Origin: Planctomycetota bacterium
Lineage (GTDB): Bacteria; Planctomycetota; UBA1135; UBA2386
DNA: 64,000 nt
Direction: 5' to 3'
NCBI GenBank assembly: GCA_016716265.1
Contig: JADJWQ010000001.1
Location: 124,001 to 188,000, forward strand
Position 1 is the stretch's first letter. Every line of letters starts with the position of its first letter. Under the pieces are notes generated by a model. It did no database searches and had not been told where the DNA came from. It saw only the letters and a program-made list of their open reading frames with translations. Shown piece by piece: positions 34,047 to 43,650 of this stretch. Made by a program: the position numbers and the translations under genes.

Positions 34047-36842
34047 TCAGCCGTCGCCGCGCGCGCGCTGCAGGAGGGACTCGAAGCGGTCGCGGTCGGC
34101 GGCCGGGGTCGCTTCGGTGCGGAAGCGCGGGGCGTGGGCGTCGAGGTCGGCGGCGAGGGCCGCCGACGGGCCGCCGCCGAGCAGGCGCGCTTCGCACGCG
34201 AGCAGGAAGCACGCACGCCAGCGGACCGGCCGGTCGGCGAGGCGCGGGAGCAGGCGGTCCGCGAGCTCTGCGGCGGCGGTGAACTCGCGGGCGGCGAGGC
34301 GCGCGCGGGCGAGCTCGAGCCACAGGTCGACGGCGGCGACCGGCAGCTCGTCGGTCGCCTCCAGCGACAGCAGCGCACGGGCGGCCTCGGCGAGCTCGCC
34401 GCGTGCGAGGTGGGCGCGCGCACGGACGAACTCGACGCGGGCGCGCAGCGGCGACGACAGGCTCGGGCCGGCGACGAGCTCGGCGCCGCGCTGCAGCGTG
34501 CGCTCGGAATCGCCGGTCGCGCAGATCGCCTCGAGCTGCAGCACGGCCTGCTCCGCCGGCGGCTCGGCACCCGACTGACGGCGCAGCAGGTCGACGGCGG
34601 CCACGACGCGGGCGGCCTCGGCCTCACGGCCGGTCCAGTCGAGCGGATCGGGGGCGAGATCGGCTGCCGCGACGATGAGCCGCGCGCGCGCCAATGCCGT
34701 GCCGTCGGTCGCGTCCGCACGCGCGAGCTCGCTGCGCTCCAGCAGCTGCAGCAGGCCCTCGCGCGCACGCAGCGCGACGAGACCCTCACCCAGCCGCAGC
34801 AGGTTCGCGAGGTCCAGCCGCGGATCCAGCGACAGGACGCGCAGGGCGTCGACGACGGCGTGGCGGCGCCAGGCCTGCAAGCTCGAGTCCTGCACGGCCG
34901 ACAGCCGCTGCGCCACGGCGACGAACTCCCCCACGACCTGGCCGATGGCCAACTCCTCGCCGGCGAACGACAGCAGCGTCTCGATCATCCGACGACCCAC
35001 GCGGTCGTCGTCGTCGAACAGGATCCGCTCGGACAGCTTGCGGACGACCCGCTTCCGCCACTCACCGAGCTCCTGCGTCGGACCGTCGGGGAGGGTCGCG
35101 ACCTGCTCGGCAACCACGCGCCTGAGGGCCGGATCGGCGACCTCCAGCAGGCCGAGAAGCGCATCGACGTAGCGCGAGGCGCTCGCCGGGTCGGTCGCGA
35201 ACAGCATCAGCCGTGGCACGGTCAGCTTGCGCAATGCGATCGGCGCAGCGTCGTCACGGCTGACCTCGAGCAGCACGTCGAACAGCTCGGCGACCGGACC
35301 GCGCGTGCCGTCGCGCAGGATCGCGACATCGAGCGCGCGCTCGCGGATCCCGGGAGCCGCGCGACCGTCGCGGAGGATCTCGCCGAGCACCGCGATCCAC
35401 GCAGCCCGGTCGGCCGCCTCGGCAGACGGAGCGCGATAGCCGGGCGCACGCAGACACTCGAGCGCGCCCGTCAGCGTGTCGTTGTCCCGCTCGACGCGCG
35501 CCTGGCGCGCCGCCTCGACCACCCAGCCACGGCCGGTCTCGGTCGGCACACGGCGCATGCCGCGCAGCGCTGCGCGCCGGACCGCGACGTCGCTCGACAG
35601 GAGCCCCGCACGTAGCCGCGCCACCACCTCGGGCGGCGGTCCGGCCGGCCCGCCGGGAGACACGTAGGCGAGCGCCTCGAGCAGCAACGCCTGCTCCCCC
35701 GGTCGCTCGCCAGCGTCGAGCCGCCCCGCGAGCGCCGCCGCGAAATCGACGCGATCCTGCACCACGCCGCCGAGGTCCTCGCCGCCGAGCACGCGACCCG
35801 CCAGCTCGCCGCACAGAGCCGCGAGCGTCTCGCGACCATCACCATCGCCGAGCGTCGCCGCCGACAGCGCACGCCAATCGGTCGACTGGGTGCGCGCCAG
35901 CGCGCGCACGAGCTGCAGCCGGAGGTCGAGGGCCCGCGCATCCGCCGCCCGACGTGCGTCTTCCAGGTGCCGCTGCGCATCGAGAGCCGCCCGCTCCGCC
36001 AGCTCGAGATAGGTGAGCTTCGCATGATCGGCCTGCCAGCGCTCGAACGCCGCGCGATCGGCGAACGGCTCCGCGACGAAGGTCAGCCGTGCGAGCGCCC
36101 CCCGCGCGGTATCGGCCAGCTGGGAATCGCCGAGCCGGTCGGCGAGGAACGCCCCGAGCGTCACGTCGCGCGATTCGCCGGCCATCCGCAGCGCGGCACG
36201 GCGCAATCCGCTCGGCTCGGCGGCGGCGAGCGCCTCGAGGAGCTGTGCTCGCTCGCGAACCCCCAGGGAGCGCAAGCCGTCGAGCGCCGGACCTCGCAGC
36301 GCCGCGGCGTTGGGCAGCGCACCGGGCTCCTCGCCCTCGGCGACGAACACGCGCGCCAGCACCCGCCCCCACAGGGGCACGAGCCGCGCGCGCGCCTCGG
36401 CGTCACCGAATACCGGGTCCTGCGGCTGCCCGATGCGCACCGCGAGGCTCTCGAGGATGCTCTGCGCGCAACCGGCCACGCTCTGTGGATCGAGCACGGC
36501 GCGCTGCAGCACCTCGTGCGCGGGCGAGTCCTTCCGCAGCAACAATGCGAAGATCGCCCCCTGCCGTCTGGACGCCGCCTCCGGGCCGGGCTCGTGGAGC
36601 GCCGCGGCGAGCGCTGCGAGTTCGTCGCCGGGCTGCTGGTCGCCCTGCGCCCGCAATGCGGTGGTCGACGAGCCGATCACCAGCACTCCGATCAATGCGA
36701 TCACCGCCACGTCGAACGCGCGGACGCGGTGGCGCCACCACACCGGCGTCGATGCCCGACGATCGACCCCCGGCTGGCCACTCGCAATGCCGGCGGTGGA
36801 GACCCCGGCGCCCGTGATTCTGGCGATCTTGATTCTGCCCAT
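34047..36842 (-). CDS. Membrane-anchored HEAT/helical-repeat protein
   Basis: A 931-residue protein. One membrane segment near the N-terminus (DVAVIALIGVLVIGSSTTAL, about residues 42-62) probably anchors it with the body outside the cytoplasm. The body is almost wholly alpha-helical, with HEAT-like units such as SGLRRAALRMAGESRDVTLG and SSDVAVRRAALRGMRRVPTE. The C-terminal 250 residues resemble TPR-type helices (ARAHLARGELAEAARALLS, ARLAAREFTAAAELADRL). Such solenoids bind other proteins. No catalytic motif is visible. The ATG at 36842 was chosen because residues before it lack protein character. A TAGGAT box lies about 90 bases upstream. The initiator tRNA gene follows 100 bases downstream. 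Confidence 0.8.
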   Translation of the reverse strand: MGRIKIARITGAGVSTAGIASGQPGVDRRASTPVWWRHRVRAFDVAVIALIGVLVIGSSTTALRAQGDQQPGDELAALAAALHEPGPEAASRRQGAIFALLLRKDSPAHEVLQRAVLDPQSVAGCAQSILESLAVRIGQPQDPVFGDAEARARLVPLWGRVLARVFVAEGEEPGALPNAAALRGPALDGLRSLGVRERAQLLEALAAAEPSGLRRAALRMAGESRDVTLGAFLADRLGDSQLADTARGALARLTFVAEPFADRAAFERWQADHAKLTYLELAERAALDAQRHLEDARRAADARALDLRLQLVRALARTQSTDWRALSAATLGDGDGRETLAALCGELAGRVLGGEDLGGVVQDRVDFAAALAGRLDAGERPGEQALLLEALAYVSPGGPAGPPPEVVARLRAGLLSSDVAVRRAALRGMRRVPTETGRGWVVEAARQARVERDNDTLTGALECLRAPGYRAPSAEAADRAAWIAVLGEILRDGRAAPGIRERALDVAILRDGTRGPVAELFDVLLEVSRDDAAPIALRKLTVPRLMLFATDPASASRYVDALLGLLEVADPALRRVVAEQVATLPDGPTQELGEWRKRVVRKLSERILFDDDDRVGRRMIETLLSFAGEELAIGQVVGEFVAVAQRLSAVQDSSLQAWRRHAVVDALRVLSLDPRLDLANLLRLGEGLVALRAREGLLQLLERSELARADATDGTALARARLIVAAADLAPDPLDWTGREAEAARVVAAVDLLRRQSGAEPPAEQAVLQLEAICATGDSERTLQRGAELVAGPSLSSPLRARVEFVRARAHLARGELAEAARALLSLEATDELPVAAVDLWLELARARLAAREFTAAAELADRLLPRLADRPVRWRACFLLACEARLLGGGPSAALAADLDAHAPRFRTEATPAADRDRFESLLQRARGDG

Positions 36843-36928
36843 CCCGCCGTCCTGCGGGTTCGAGCGGGTGTGCACTGCCCGCCCCAACCAGGTGCCTCGA
36901 GACCAGTGCGACCCGTGGATGGCCGCAC

Positions 36929-36934
36929 ATCCTA
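36929..36934 (-). promoter_or_regulatory. -10-like box upstream of the HEAT-repeat gene
   Basis: On the minus strand TAGGAT lies 86 bases before the ATG at 36842, in the 157-base gap after the WD40 gene. No -35 similarity is seen, so this is a weak call based on the TAnnnT pattern. Confidence 0.3.
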
Positions 36935-36999
36935 CACGGGCGCAACGACGCCGCGGCGAGCGAGAACTCCGCGGGTCGCGCGGTGGAGTCGTGGGGACC

Positions 37000-37947
37000 T
37001 CAGCGGCGGCGCGGCAGCCGGACGGTCGGCGCACCGTCGCGGTCCCGCCCGACCACCAGCGCGCACACGGCGGTGTCCCGGCGCTCGACGGTCCGAACCT
37101 CACCCGCCCCGCGCTCGACCAGGAGCGCCACGCGCCCGTCGGCGAGCCCGACCCACCACGCCCGCGAGGCGTCGAGTGCCACACCGCCGGGCACCGCGCG
37201 CACGACGAGCACCCCGTCGCCGAGCGGCGGGAAGCTGCGCAGCAGCCGACCCGCCCGGTCGTGGACGCGCACGCGACCGTCGCGGCTGCCGCTCGCGAAC
37301 GCCACGCCGTCCGACGCGAAGTCGATCGATTCGATCGGCCCGGTGTGGTCGGTGATCTGCAGCGGCTCGCGCTGCGGCACCGCCAGCGACGTGACGAGCA
37401 GCAGGCCGTCGCGGCCCCCGCTGACGGCGAGCTCCCCGCGCGCGTCGACCGCGATCGCCCGGCAGGCGTCGCCGTGCCGGGCGATCGCACGCGGCTCGCT
37501 GCCGTCCGCGGTCACGGCGAGGACCCGCCCGTCGGCGCAGCCGACCAGCGCGCTCCGGGTCCCCGGCAGCGCGCGAACCGCCAGCGCCAGGTCGTCCGCG
37601 ATCGTGCGCCGCGCGCGCTCCGCTCCGTCCTCGTCGAGCCAGGCGACGAAGCCCGCCACGCCGGGCTGCCCACCGGCGACCAGCAGGCCGTCGCCCGCAC
37701 CACCGAGCGAGACATCGACGGCCCGCTCCCCGGGCGCCGCCCGCCACACGCAGCGCAGCGGACCCTCGCCCCGCCCCGGCTCGGCACAGACGCCGAGCTG
37801 CGAGACCGACCACAGCGGTGCCGCCCCGCCCTGCCAGACCGCCGCGGTGAGCGGGCCGACGTGGACCACCTCCGCCGGCTGCTGCGTCGCCCCGGACGCG
37901 AGCGGCCCGAGCACCAGCACGCCAGCGACCAGCTCGCGGGCCGTCAC
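37000..37947 (-). CDS. WD40-like beta-propeller protein
   Basis: A 315-residue secreted or anchored protein and the last gene of a four-gene operon. The N-terminus is a short signal-like sequence (LVAGVLVLGPLASGATQ). The rest forms about seven blades: AVRALPGTRSALVGCADGRV, AIAVDARGELAVSGGRDGL and IDFASDGVAFASGSRDGRVR are clear WD40-type units with the G-x-x-D-G-x-V ending. The GTG start at 37947 overlaps the TGA of the DUF1501 gene as GTGA, which indicates translational coupling. WD40 genes often accompany PSD1 and DUF1501 genes in planctomycetes, but the function of these modules is not established. Confidence 0.82.
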   Translation of the reverse strand: MTARELVAGVLVLGPLASGATQQPAEVVHVGPLTAAVWQGGAAPLWSVSQLGVCAEPGRGEGPLRCVWRAAPGERAVDVSLGGAGDGLLVAGGQPGVAGFVAWLDEDGAERARRTIADDLALAVRALPGTRSALVGCADGRVLAVTADGSEPRAIARHGDACRAIAVDARGELAVSGGRDGLLLVTSLAVPQREPLQITDHTGPIESIDFASDGVAFASGSRDGRVRVHDRAGRLLRSFPPLGDGVLVVRAVPGGVALDASRAWWVGLADGRVALLVERGAGEVRTVERRDTAVCALVVGRDRDGAPTVRLPRRR

Positions 37948-39233
37948 GCGAGCAGCTCCTGCACGGGCCGGGCGCCGCTCTCGACCAGCGGGATCGGCCG
38001 GCCGAGCTCCGGCGTCGTCAGCGCGGTCCCCAGGTCGAGGCCGGCGAGCAGCGCGAGCGTCGCGAACAGGTCGCCGGGCGAGCACGCCGCGTCGACCGGT
38101 TCCTCGCCGCGCGCGTCGGTCGCTCCGACGACGACCCCGCGCCGCACGCCACCGCCGAACAGCAGCGCGCTCTGCGCCCGCGGCCAGTGGTCGCGGCCGC
38201 CGGCCGGATTGAGCCGCGGCGTGCGGCCGAACTCGCTCGCGACCAGCACCGTCACTGCGTCGGCGAGGCCCTGCTCCCACAGGTCGTCGAGCAGCGCAGC
38301 GACCGCCTGGTCGAGCGCCGGCAGCTTCGGCGGGAAGCCGTAGGTGAGCGCGCGCCCGATCTCGGCATGGTGGTCCCAGCCCTCGTCGCGCACGACGACA
38401 CACCGCGCGCCGGCCGCGGCGAGCCGTCGCGCGAGCAGGCAGCTCTGCCCGAGGCGGTGGCGACCGTAGCGGTCGCGCAGCGCGGCCGGCTCGTCGCGGA
38501 GCCGGAACGCCGCGCGCACGGTGGGATCCTCGCGCAGCGCGCGCGCCGCTGCGACGATCCGATCCCGCACCGCCTCGCCCGCCGAGCGCGGCGCGCCGTC
38601 GATGGCATCGAGCTCCGCGAGCAGCTCGACGCCGGCGCGCGCCACCGCGTCGCGCGGCGACAGCGCCTCGACCTCGAACTCGGGTCGCCCGGGATCGCCG
38701 CCGACCGCGAACGGCGCGCAGGTGCCGGGCAGGAAGCCGGCACCGCCCTGCGCGGGTGCGGTCGGAATCGCGATGTAGGCGGGCATCGCGGCCCGATCGT
38801 CCGCCGCGGCGCCGGCCAGGACCGCGCCGAGCGCAGCGTGCTCGACCACCGGCGAGGGCCGCTGGCCGGTCAGCAGGTAGTGCGCACCGCGGTCGTGGTT
38901 CGCCTCGTGGTGGGTCAGCGAGCGCAGCAGCGCGCAGCGATCGAGCCGCGCGGCGAGCCGCGGCAGGTGCTCGGACAGCAGCACTCCGTCGAGCGCCGTC
39001 GGTCGCGCACCGAGCTCACCGCGCACGTCGGCCGGCGCCGCCGGCTTGGGGTCGAAGCTGTCGAGGTGCGACAGGCCGCCATCGAGCCAGACGACGATCA
39101 GCCGCCGTCCGACGGTCGGATCGGGTCTCGGCCCGCGCGCGCCCACCCACGGAACGGTCGCGAGCGCCGAAATGCCGGAGAGGAACGAGCGGCGCGTCGG
39201 TGCGGTGCCGGCGAGGTCGGACAGGTTGCTCAT
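37944..39233 (-). CDS. DUF1501 family protein with Tat-type signal
   Basis: A 429-residue protein of the DUF1501 family, distantly related to the sulfatase/alkaline-phosphatase superfamily. The N-terminus carries a Tat-like signal (TRRSFLSGISALATVPW). Family marks follow: RLIVVWLDGGLSHLDSFDP, LLRSLTHHEANHDRGAHYLL, ARCVVVRDEGWDHHAE and VTVLVASEFGRTPRLN, with GRDHWPRAQS near the end. The aspartate and histidines in these motifs correspond to metal-site positions in the superfamily. The ATG start overlaps the stop of the PSD1 gene (ATGA), and its own stop overlaps the start of the WD40 gene. PSD1 plus DUF1501 pairs are abundant in planctomycetes, where their substrate is still unclear. Confidence 0.92.
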   Translation of the reverse strand: MSNLSDLAGTAPTRRSFLSGISALATVPWVGARGPRPDPTVGRRLIVVWLDGGLSHLDSFDPKPAAPADVRGELGARPTALDGVLLSEHLPRLAARLDRCALLRSLTHHEANHDRGAHYLLTGQRPSPVVEHAALGAVLAGAAADDRAAMPAYIAIPTAPAQGGAGFLPGTCAPFAVGGDPGRPEFEVEALSPRDAVARAGVELLAELDAIDGAPRSAGEAVRDRIVAAARALREDPTVRAAFRLRDEPAALRDRYGRHRLGQSCLLARRLAAAGARCVVVRDEGWDHHAEIGRALTYGFPPKLPALDQAVAALLDDLWEQGLADAVTVLVASEFGRTPRLNPAGGRDHWPRAQSALLFGGGVRRGVVVGATDARGEEPVDAACSPGDLFATLALLAGLDLGTALTTPELGRPIPLVESGARPVQELLA

Positions 39234-41308
39234 CGGACGAAGGTGAAGGATCTCGCATTGCACAATGCGAGCGCCACGGCTCGCAGCCCGTCGGTCGGCG
39301 ACGCGGCAGCGTCGAGCGCGCGCCGTGCGGCCGCGCGCTCCGGCTCCGCCGGCCACCTCGACCACAGGGCCAGGAACAGCTCGTCGATGCCGCTCGCGCC
39401 GCTCGGGTCGAGCAGCAGGGAGGCGTCGATGAGATTGCCAGGTGTGCGCACGACGTCGAGCAGCTCGGTCGCGCCGGCCGGCCCGCCGTGCAGTGCCGCG
39501 AGGCGGTCCGCGAGCGCGGACGCCAGCGGTGCGAAGTCGGTGGTCGCTGGCAGCGCGAGCGCCCGCTGCGCGGCGCGCCGGACGAGCCACGGCTCGAGCT
39601 CGCGCGTCGGCCGCACGCCGAGCCACAGCGCGCGGGCGCGCGGATCGGTCGGCGCGACCGAGGCCCGCGCGTAGGTCTCGCTCGTCGCGACGAAGCGCAG
39701 CAATGCGCGCAGGTCGAGCCCCGTGCGCAGCAGCTCGTCGGCGAGCACGTCGAGCGCCGCGGCGCAGCGCGGCGGATTGGTCGGCCGCAGGTCGTCGACC
39801 GGCTCGACCAGACCCGCGCCGAACAGCCACGCGATGGTGCGATTCGCGACGTGGCGCGCGAGCTGGCGCCGCGCGGCCGGGTCGTCGAGCAGGAATCGGC
39901 GCACCGGTGCGAGGTCGGTCTCCGCAGCGACCGGCACCGGCTCGAGCGAAGCGAGCGGCAGGAGCCCGGGCGCCACCGCGCGACCGCGGTCGTCGAACAG
40001 CACGCCCGGCGAAGGTCCGTCGCCAGCCCGCTCCGCGGGGCGCGGCACCGCGAACAGCGCCGCGAACGCCTCGTGGTCGCTGCGCCGCCAGCGGTCCTGC
40101 GGGTGGTCGTGACAGCGCGCGCAACCGATGCGGATGCCCAGGAAACCGCGCGCCGTCAGCTCGGCCCGGTCGCGCGGGTCGGTGCTGGCGAAGAACCCCG
40201 GCGCACCGAGCCGCACCAGCCGCTCGACGAGCCTGCCGAGCACCTCGCCCGAGCGGACGTGCTCCGCGATGACCGCGCGCACCGCCATCGCGCGCGCTCG
40301 CGGCGGTCCGTCGCGCAGGGCGACCGGCGACTCCACGCCGAGCATCTGCGCGAGGCGCTCGCTCCAGACCTCCTCGAAGTCCGCCGTGCCCGGGGCCGTC
40401 AGCAGCGCGACCGTCCGCCCGACGCGCTCGGCGTCGCCGGCAGCCGCGACGAACGCGGCGAGCTCGTCGGCGCGCGGCGGTCGCCCGGCGAGGTCGAGCC
40501 ACAGGCGTCGTGCGAGCAGATGGTCCGGCGCCGGCCCCGCCGCCGCGCCGAGCCCGAGCTCCGCGAGGCCGGCGTCGATCGCGCGGTCGAGAGGATGGCG
40601 CGCGGCCTCGGCCGGTGCCGCCGCAGCGCGACCGGGCGCGAACGGCTCGACGACCCGCCAGACGACCTCGCTGCGCGCGGCGAACCGCAGGAACACCCAC
40701 GCCTCGCCCGGGCCCACCACGCGGACGGTGCCGTCGGCGTCGACCGTCGCGACGTTCGGGTCGGACGTCTCCCACAGCGCGCGGCCGCCGAGCGGCTCGT
40801 CGCGCGTCTCGCCCGCGCCATCGACGAGCCGCGCGATCCCGACCAGCCGCACGCCGCCTTCGATCGCCACCGGATCGGCGCGCAGGGCCGCAATGCGGAA
40901 GCCTCCCTCCGCTCGGAACGGCGCGCCCCCGGCGATCCAATCACGCAATGCCGTCCACGCTTCGTCACCCTCGCGCAGACGCCGGCCCCCGCGATGCGGC
41001 AACGCGCGCGCCGGCTTCCCGAGCACGAGGCTGCGCTCGGGATCGACGAGGTCGATGCGCCTGGCGTCGTCGAGCAGCGTCAACGCACGGTGGTCGGCGA
41101 GCGGGTCGCTGCCGAACAGCGACAGCGCGAAGCCCCCGCGGCCGCCGGCGCCACCGTGACACTTCGCCGTCGCGCAGCCGCGCACGAGGAGCCAGGGCTG
41201 CACGTCGAGCACGAAGTCGGTGGCCCGCGGCGCCGGCTGCGCCACGACGGTCGCGGCGAGGCCGACGAGCGCGAGCGCCGCGGCGCGCGCGCCGACGCCT
41301 CCGGTCAT
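39230..41308 (-). CDS. PSD1-type protein: cytochrome-c-like site, Ig-like domain, DUF1549, DUF1553
   Basis: A 692-residue secreted protein with the standard planctomycete PSD1 order. A signal peptide (AAALALVGLAATVVAQ) is followed by a PSCyt1-like segment with CATAKCHGG, a C-x(4)-C-H variant of the haem motif. A BIG2-like Ig domain spans about residues 145-225 (ALWETSDPNVATVDADGTV). DUF1549 follows with the conserved CARCHDHPQDRW, a canonical CxxCH. DUF1553 closes the protein with HVANRTIAWLFGAGLV, DVLADELLRTGLDLRALLR and VRTPGNLIDASLLLDP. These proteins are exported and are suspected of roles in polysaccharide or redox metabolism. Its start and stop both overlap neighbours by four bases. Confidence 0.9.
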   Translation of the reverse strand: MTGGVGARAAALALVGLAATVVAQPAPRATDFVLDVQPWLLVRGCATAKCHGGAGGRGGFALSLFGSDPLADHRALTLLDDARRIDLVDPERSLVLGKPARALPHRGGRRLREGDEAWTALRDWIAGGAPFRAEGGFRIAALRADPVAIEGGVRLVGIARLVDGAGETRDEPLGGRALWETSDPNVATVDADGTVRVVGPGEAWVFLRFAARSEVVWRVVEPFAPGRAAAAPAEAARHPLDRAIDAGLAELGLGAAAGPAPDHLLARRLWLDLAGRPPRADELAAFVAAAGDAERVGRTVALLTAPGTADFEEVWSERLAQMLGVESPVALRDGPPRARAMAVRAVIAEHVRSGEVLGRLVERLVRLGAPGFFASTDPRDRAELTARGFLGIRIGCARCHDHPQDRWRRSDHEAFAALFAVPRPAERAGDGPSPGVLFDDRGRAVAPGLLPLASLEPVPVAAETDLAPVRRFLLDDPAARRQLARHVANRTIAWLFGAGLVEPVDDLRPTNPPRCAAALDVLADELLRTGLDLRALLRFVATSETYARASVAPTDPRARALWLGVRPTRELEPWLVRRAAQRALALPATTDFAPLASALADRLAALHGGPAGATELLDVVRTPGNLIDASLLLDPSGASGIDELFLALWSRWPAEPERAAARRALDAAASPTDGLRAVALALCNARSFTFVR

Positions 41309-42408
41309 CGCCCGCGCCCCGGCCGCTCGGGTGCCGGCTCCGGGGGCGGCGCCGAGCCGTCGGGATGCGCCGCCAGCCAGCGCCGCGCCCGGTCGCGCGC
41401 GGGCTCGGTGCCGTAGTCGAGGCCGAGCACGAGTTCCAGCATGTCGCGGGCCTGCCGGAGCAGGTCGGCGTCGTCGCCGACGTGACGGTCCAGCTCGGCG
41501 AACACGGCGTCGAGCGCGGCAGCGTCGGCGTCGCGACGGATGATCCGACGCAGCAGACCGCGCAGCGCCTCGTCGTCGGGCGCCCGACCGCGATGCGCGC
41601 GGGCCGCCGGATCGGCCGGCGACTCTGGCCGCGCGGCCGCGGGGGCACCGGGCTGCATGCGCTCGCCGGCCACCGCGCCCTCGCGCTGTGGACGCTGCTG
41701 CGGCTCCGGCCATTGCGCGCGCTGCCAGGCCCGCATCGCCATGCGCGACGCGAACGCCCGCAGCGTGTCGGGGTCTGCCGGCAGGTTGCGCTGCAATGCC
41801 TCGCGCAGCGCGGCGGGCTCGGCCGGCACCGGACCGCCGCAGAGCTCCTCCAATGCTGCACGCAATGCCGGCACGTCCTGGCGGCCGGTGTCCGTGTAGG
41901 CAATGCTGCGCACGACCACGCCGTCACGGCACAGCACGAGCGTCAGCGTCGCGCGCCGGTCGAGAGCCCACGCGCCCGGTCCCTCGGCACCGTCGGTGGA
42001 CACCCACAGCGGCTGTGCCAGCCGCAGCGACAGCGACGCACGCGAGGCGAGGTCCTCGGTCGCATTGCGGTCCGCGCCGAGCACGACGGTCGACGTGAAC
42101 AGCCCGAGCACCTGCAGCTCGTCGCCGAGCTGGTCGAGCGCGCGGATCATCGGCGCCGTGTTCCGCGTCAGCTCGTGGACGAACAGCACCGCACCCGGCG
42201 CGCGCCCGAAGTCCGCGACGGCGTCGAAGGTCCGGCCCGCCTGCGCGCCGACCGGTGCGTAGACGGTCACCGGGCTCAGCCGGGTCGCGGCCGTCGGGCC
42301 GGACTGGAGCAGGGCGGCGGGCCGCTCGTCCTGGGCGGACGTGGCACCGGCGAGGGCGGCGGCGAGCGCGGTGAGCGCCCACGAGAGCGGCGGACGGAGG
42401 CGGTTCAC
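41305..42408 (-). CDS. Secreted thioredoxin-fold-like protein, first gene of the PSD1 operon
   Basis: A 367-residue protein starting at the GTG at 42408, with a signal peptide (SWALTALAAALAGATSAQ). Residues about 45-195 resemble a thioredoxin-like (redoxin) fold: PGAVLFVHELTRNTAPMIRA, LQVLGLFTSTVVLG and LTLVLCRDGVVVRSIAYTDTG. The CxxC active site is absent (T-R-N-T at that position), so redox activity is doubtful. The rest is Arg/Ala/Pro-rich with helical segments. A TATCGT box ends six bases before the GTG, suggesting leaderless transcription and favouring this start over a GTG seven codons upstream. Its stop overlaps the start of the PSD1 gene as ATGA. Confidence 0.72.
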   Translation of the reverse strand: MNRLRPPLSWALTALAAALAGATSAQDERPAALLQSGPTAATRLSPVTVYAPVGAQAGRTFDAVADFGRAPGAVLFVHELTRNTAPMIRALDQLGDELQVLGLFTSTVVLGADRNATEDLASRASLSLRLAQPLWVSTDGAEGPGAWALDRRATLTLVLCRDGVVVRSIAYTDTGRQDVPALRAALEELCGGPVPAEPAALREALQRNLPADPDTLRAFASRMAMRAWQRAQWPEPQQRPQREGAVAGERMQPGAPAAARPESPADPAARAHRGRAPDDEALRGLLRRIIRRDADAAALDAVFAELDRHVGDDADLLRQARDMLELVLGLDYGTEPARDRARRWLAAHPDGSAPPPEPAPERPGRGR

Positions 42409-42414
42409 GCCGCG

Positions 42415-42420
42415 ACGATA
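42415..42420 (-). promoter_or_regulatory. -10-like box of the PSD1/DUF1501 operon
   Basis: On the minus strand TATCGT is followed by exactly six bases and then the GTG at 42408, the spacing expected between a -10 box and the +1 base. This predicts a leaderless mRNA for the first gene of the operon. Confidence 0.45.
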
Positions 42421-42502
42421 GCCCGCCACCGCGCCGCTTCGCAGGGGGCGGCGCGCACATCGGTAGGTGACGAGAACGTCCCGGCCGCGCGCCGCGCGCG
42501 GA

Positions 42503-43483
42503 TCACGGGTTGATCGTCACCTGCAACGCGTTCGTGCTGCGGAAGAACGGTGCCTGGTCGTAGACGGTCGCACCGAGCCAGATGTCGAACGAGCCGCCGA
42601 TGACGACCGGGAAGGCACTGAAGTCCAGCCGCGCCTGACCGACCGAGTGCCCCTGCGCGTCGAGAGTGCCGACGAAGCTGACGAACGGGCCGCCCGCGAG
42701 CACCGCCTCGAGCCAGATCGGCGTCGACGAGTCGTAGACCGGCAGGCCGAGCGGCGGCGCGACGAGCGCGGGATCGGTCAGCGCGATCAGGATCACGTAC
42801 GGGCGGTTCGCGCCGCACGGCTCGAGCCAGAAGTCGAGAAACAACGCCGGCCCCGCTGCGCCGGAGACCGCGCTCGGGCCGACGCGCTCGAGCGCCGTCG
42901 TGCAGGCGGCCGCGACACCGGGCGTCGGGTTGTTCGGCGTGAAGTCGGCATCGTTGTTGTCGGTGTCGGTGCCGGCGGGCACGCGCTCGACCGACAGCGG
43001 TGCGAACACGTCGCGGGCGGGCGTGCCCTCGAACCAGGCCAGCCCATTGCAGCTCGTGCCGGTCAGCGGGACGGGCCCGTAGGCCATCGCATCGGCGAGG
43101 TTGCCGACCGCATCGATGAGCTGCAGACCCTCGGGGCCGTTCTGCAGGTCGAAGTCGGTGACGAGGAAGTCGGCATTGGCGACCTGCGTCACGCCGCTCG
43201 CGGTCGCATCGGCGACGACCACACAGCCGTCGGACGGAATCAGCGTGCCGGCCGGGAACGTGAACGACTGCAGGCACGTCAGTCCGCTGCCGTTGATCGA
43301 CTGGATACGCCAGCCGCTCAGATCGAAGCCGGACGGGCCGTAGACCTCGACGAACACCTGGCCGTCGTCGGCGCTGGGTGCGTCGTAGTAGACCTCGTTG
43401 AGGACCGGACCCTGGGCGGCGGCGATGCCGGCGAGCGCGGCGAACGTCAGCGCGATGCGCGAGCTGATGATGGAGTTGCTCAT
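42503..43483 (-). CDS. Secreted lamin-tail-domain protein
   Basis: A 326-residue exported protein. A signal peptide (RIALTFAALAGIAAAQ) is followed directly by a lamin tail domain (about residues 26-180): VLNEVYYDAPSADDGQVFVE, LSGWRIQSINGSG, ADFLVTDFDLQNGPEGLQLI and GTDTDNNDADFTPNNPTPG. This Ig-like fold is common in secreted bacterial proteins, where it is thought to mediate anchoring or binding. The last 120 residues look like a divergent copy of the recurrent C-terminal domain (FLDFWLEPCGANRPY, GLPVYDSSTPIWLE, GATVYDQAPFFRSTNA). The ATG at 43483 gives a standard signal peptide. A TAGACT box lies about 60 bases upstream. Confidence 0.87.
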   Translation of the reverse strand: MSNSIISSRIALTFAALAGIAAAQGPVLNEVYYDAPSADDGQVFVEVYGPSGFDLSGWRIQSINGSGLTCLQSFTFPAGTLIPSDGCVVVADATASGVTQVANADFLVTDFDLQNGPEGLQLIDAVGNLADAMAYGPVPLTGTSCNGLAWFEGTPARDVFAPLSVERVPAGTDTDNNDADFTPNNPTPGVAAACTTALERVGPSAVSGAAGPALFLDFWLEPCGANRPYVILIALTDPALVAPPLGLPVYDSSTPIWLEAVLAGGPFVSFVGTLDAQGHSVGQARLDFSAFPVVIGGSFDIWLGATVYDQAPFFRSTNALQVTINP

Positions 43484-43544
43484 GGGGTGATTCCGAGAGT
43501 GCCGCTGATGTGCGGCGCTCGTGGGTGCTGCGAGAGAAACGTCG

Positions 43545-43550
43545 AGTCTA
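43545..43550 (-). promoter_or_regulatory. -10-like box of the lamin-tail-domain gene
   Basis: On the minus strand TAGACT lies 61 bases before the ATG at 43483. A weak -35 candidate, TTCGTG, sits 17 bases further upstream. Confidence 0.4.
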
Positions 43551-43650
43551 GGCGGTCTTCACGCCGTCACGAACCGTCGGACCGATCAATGTTCGGTCAA
43601 CCACCCCGCACGGTCCGACGCAATGCGCACACCGCCGGCAGCAACCACGC

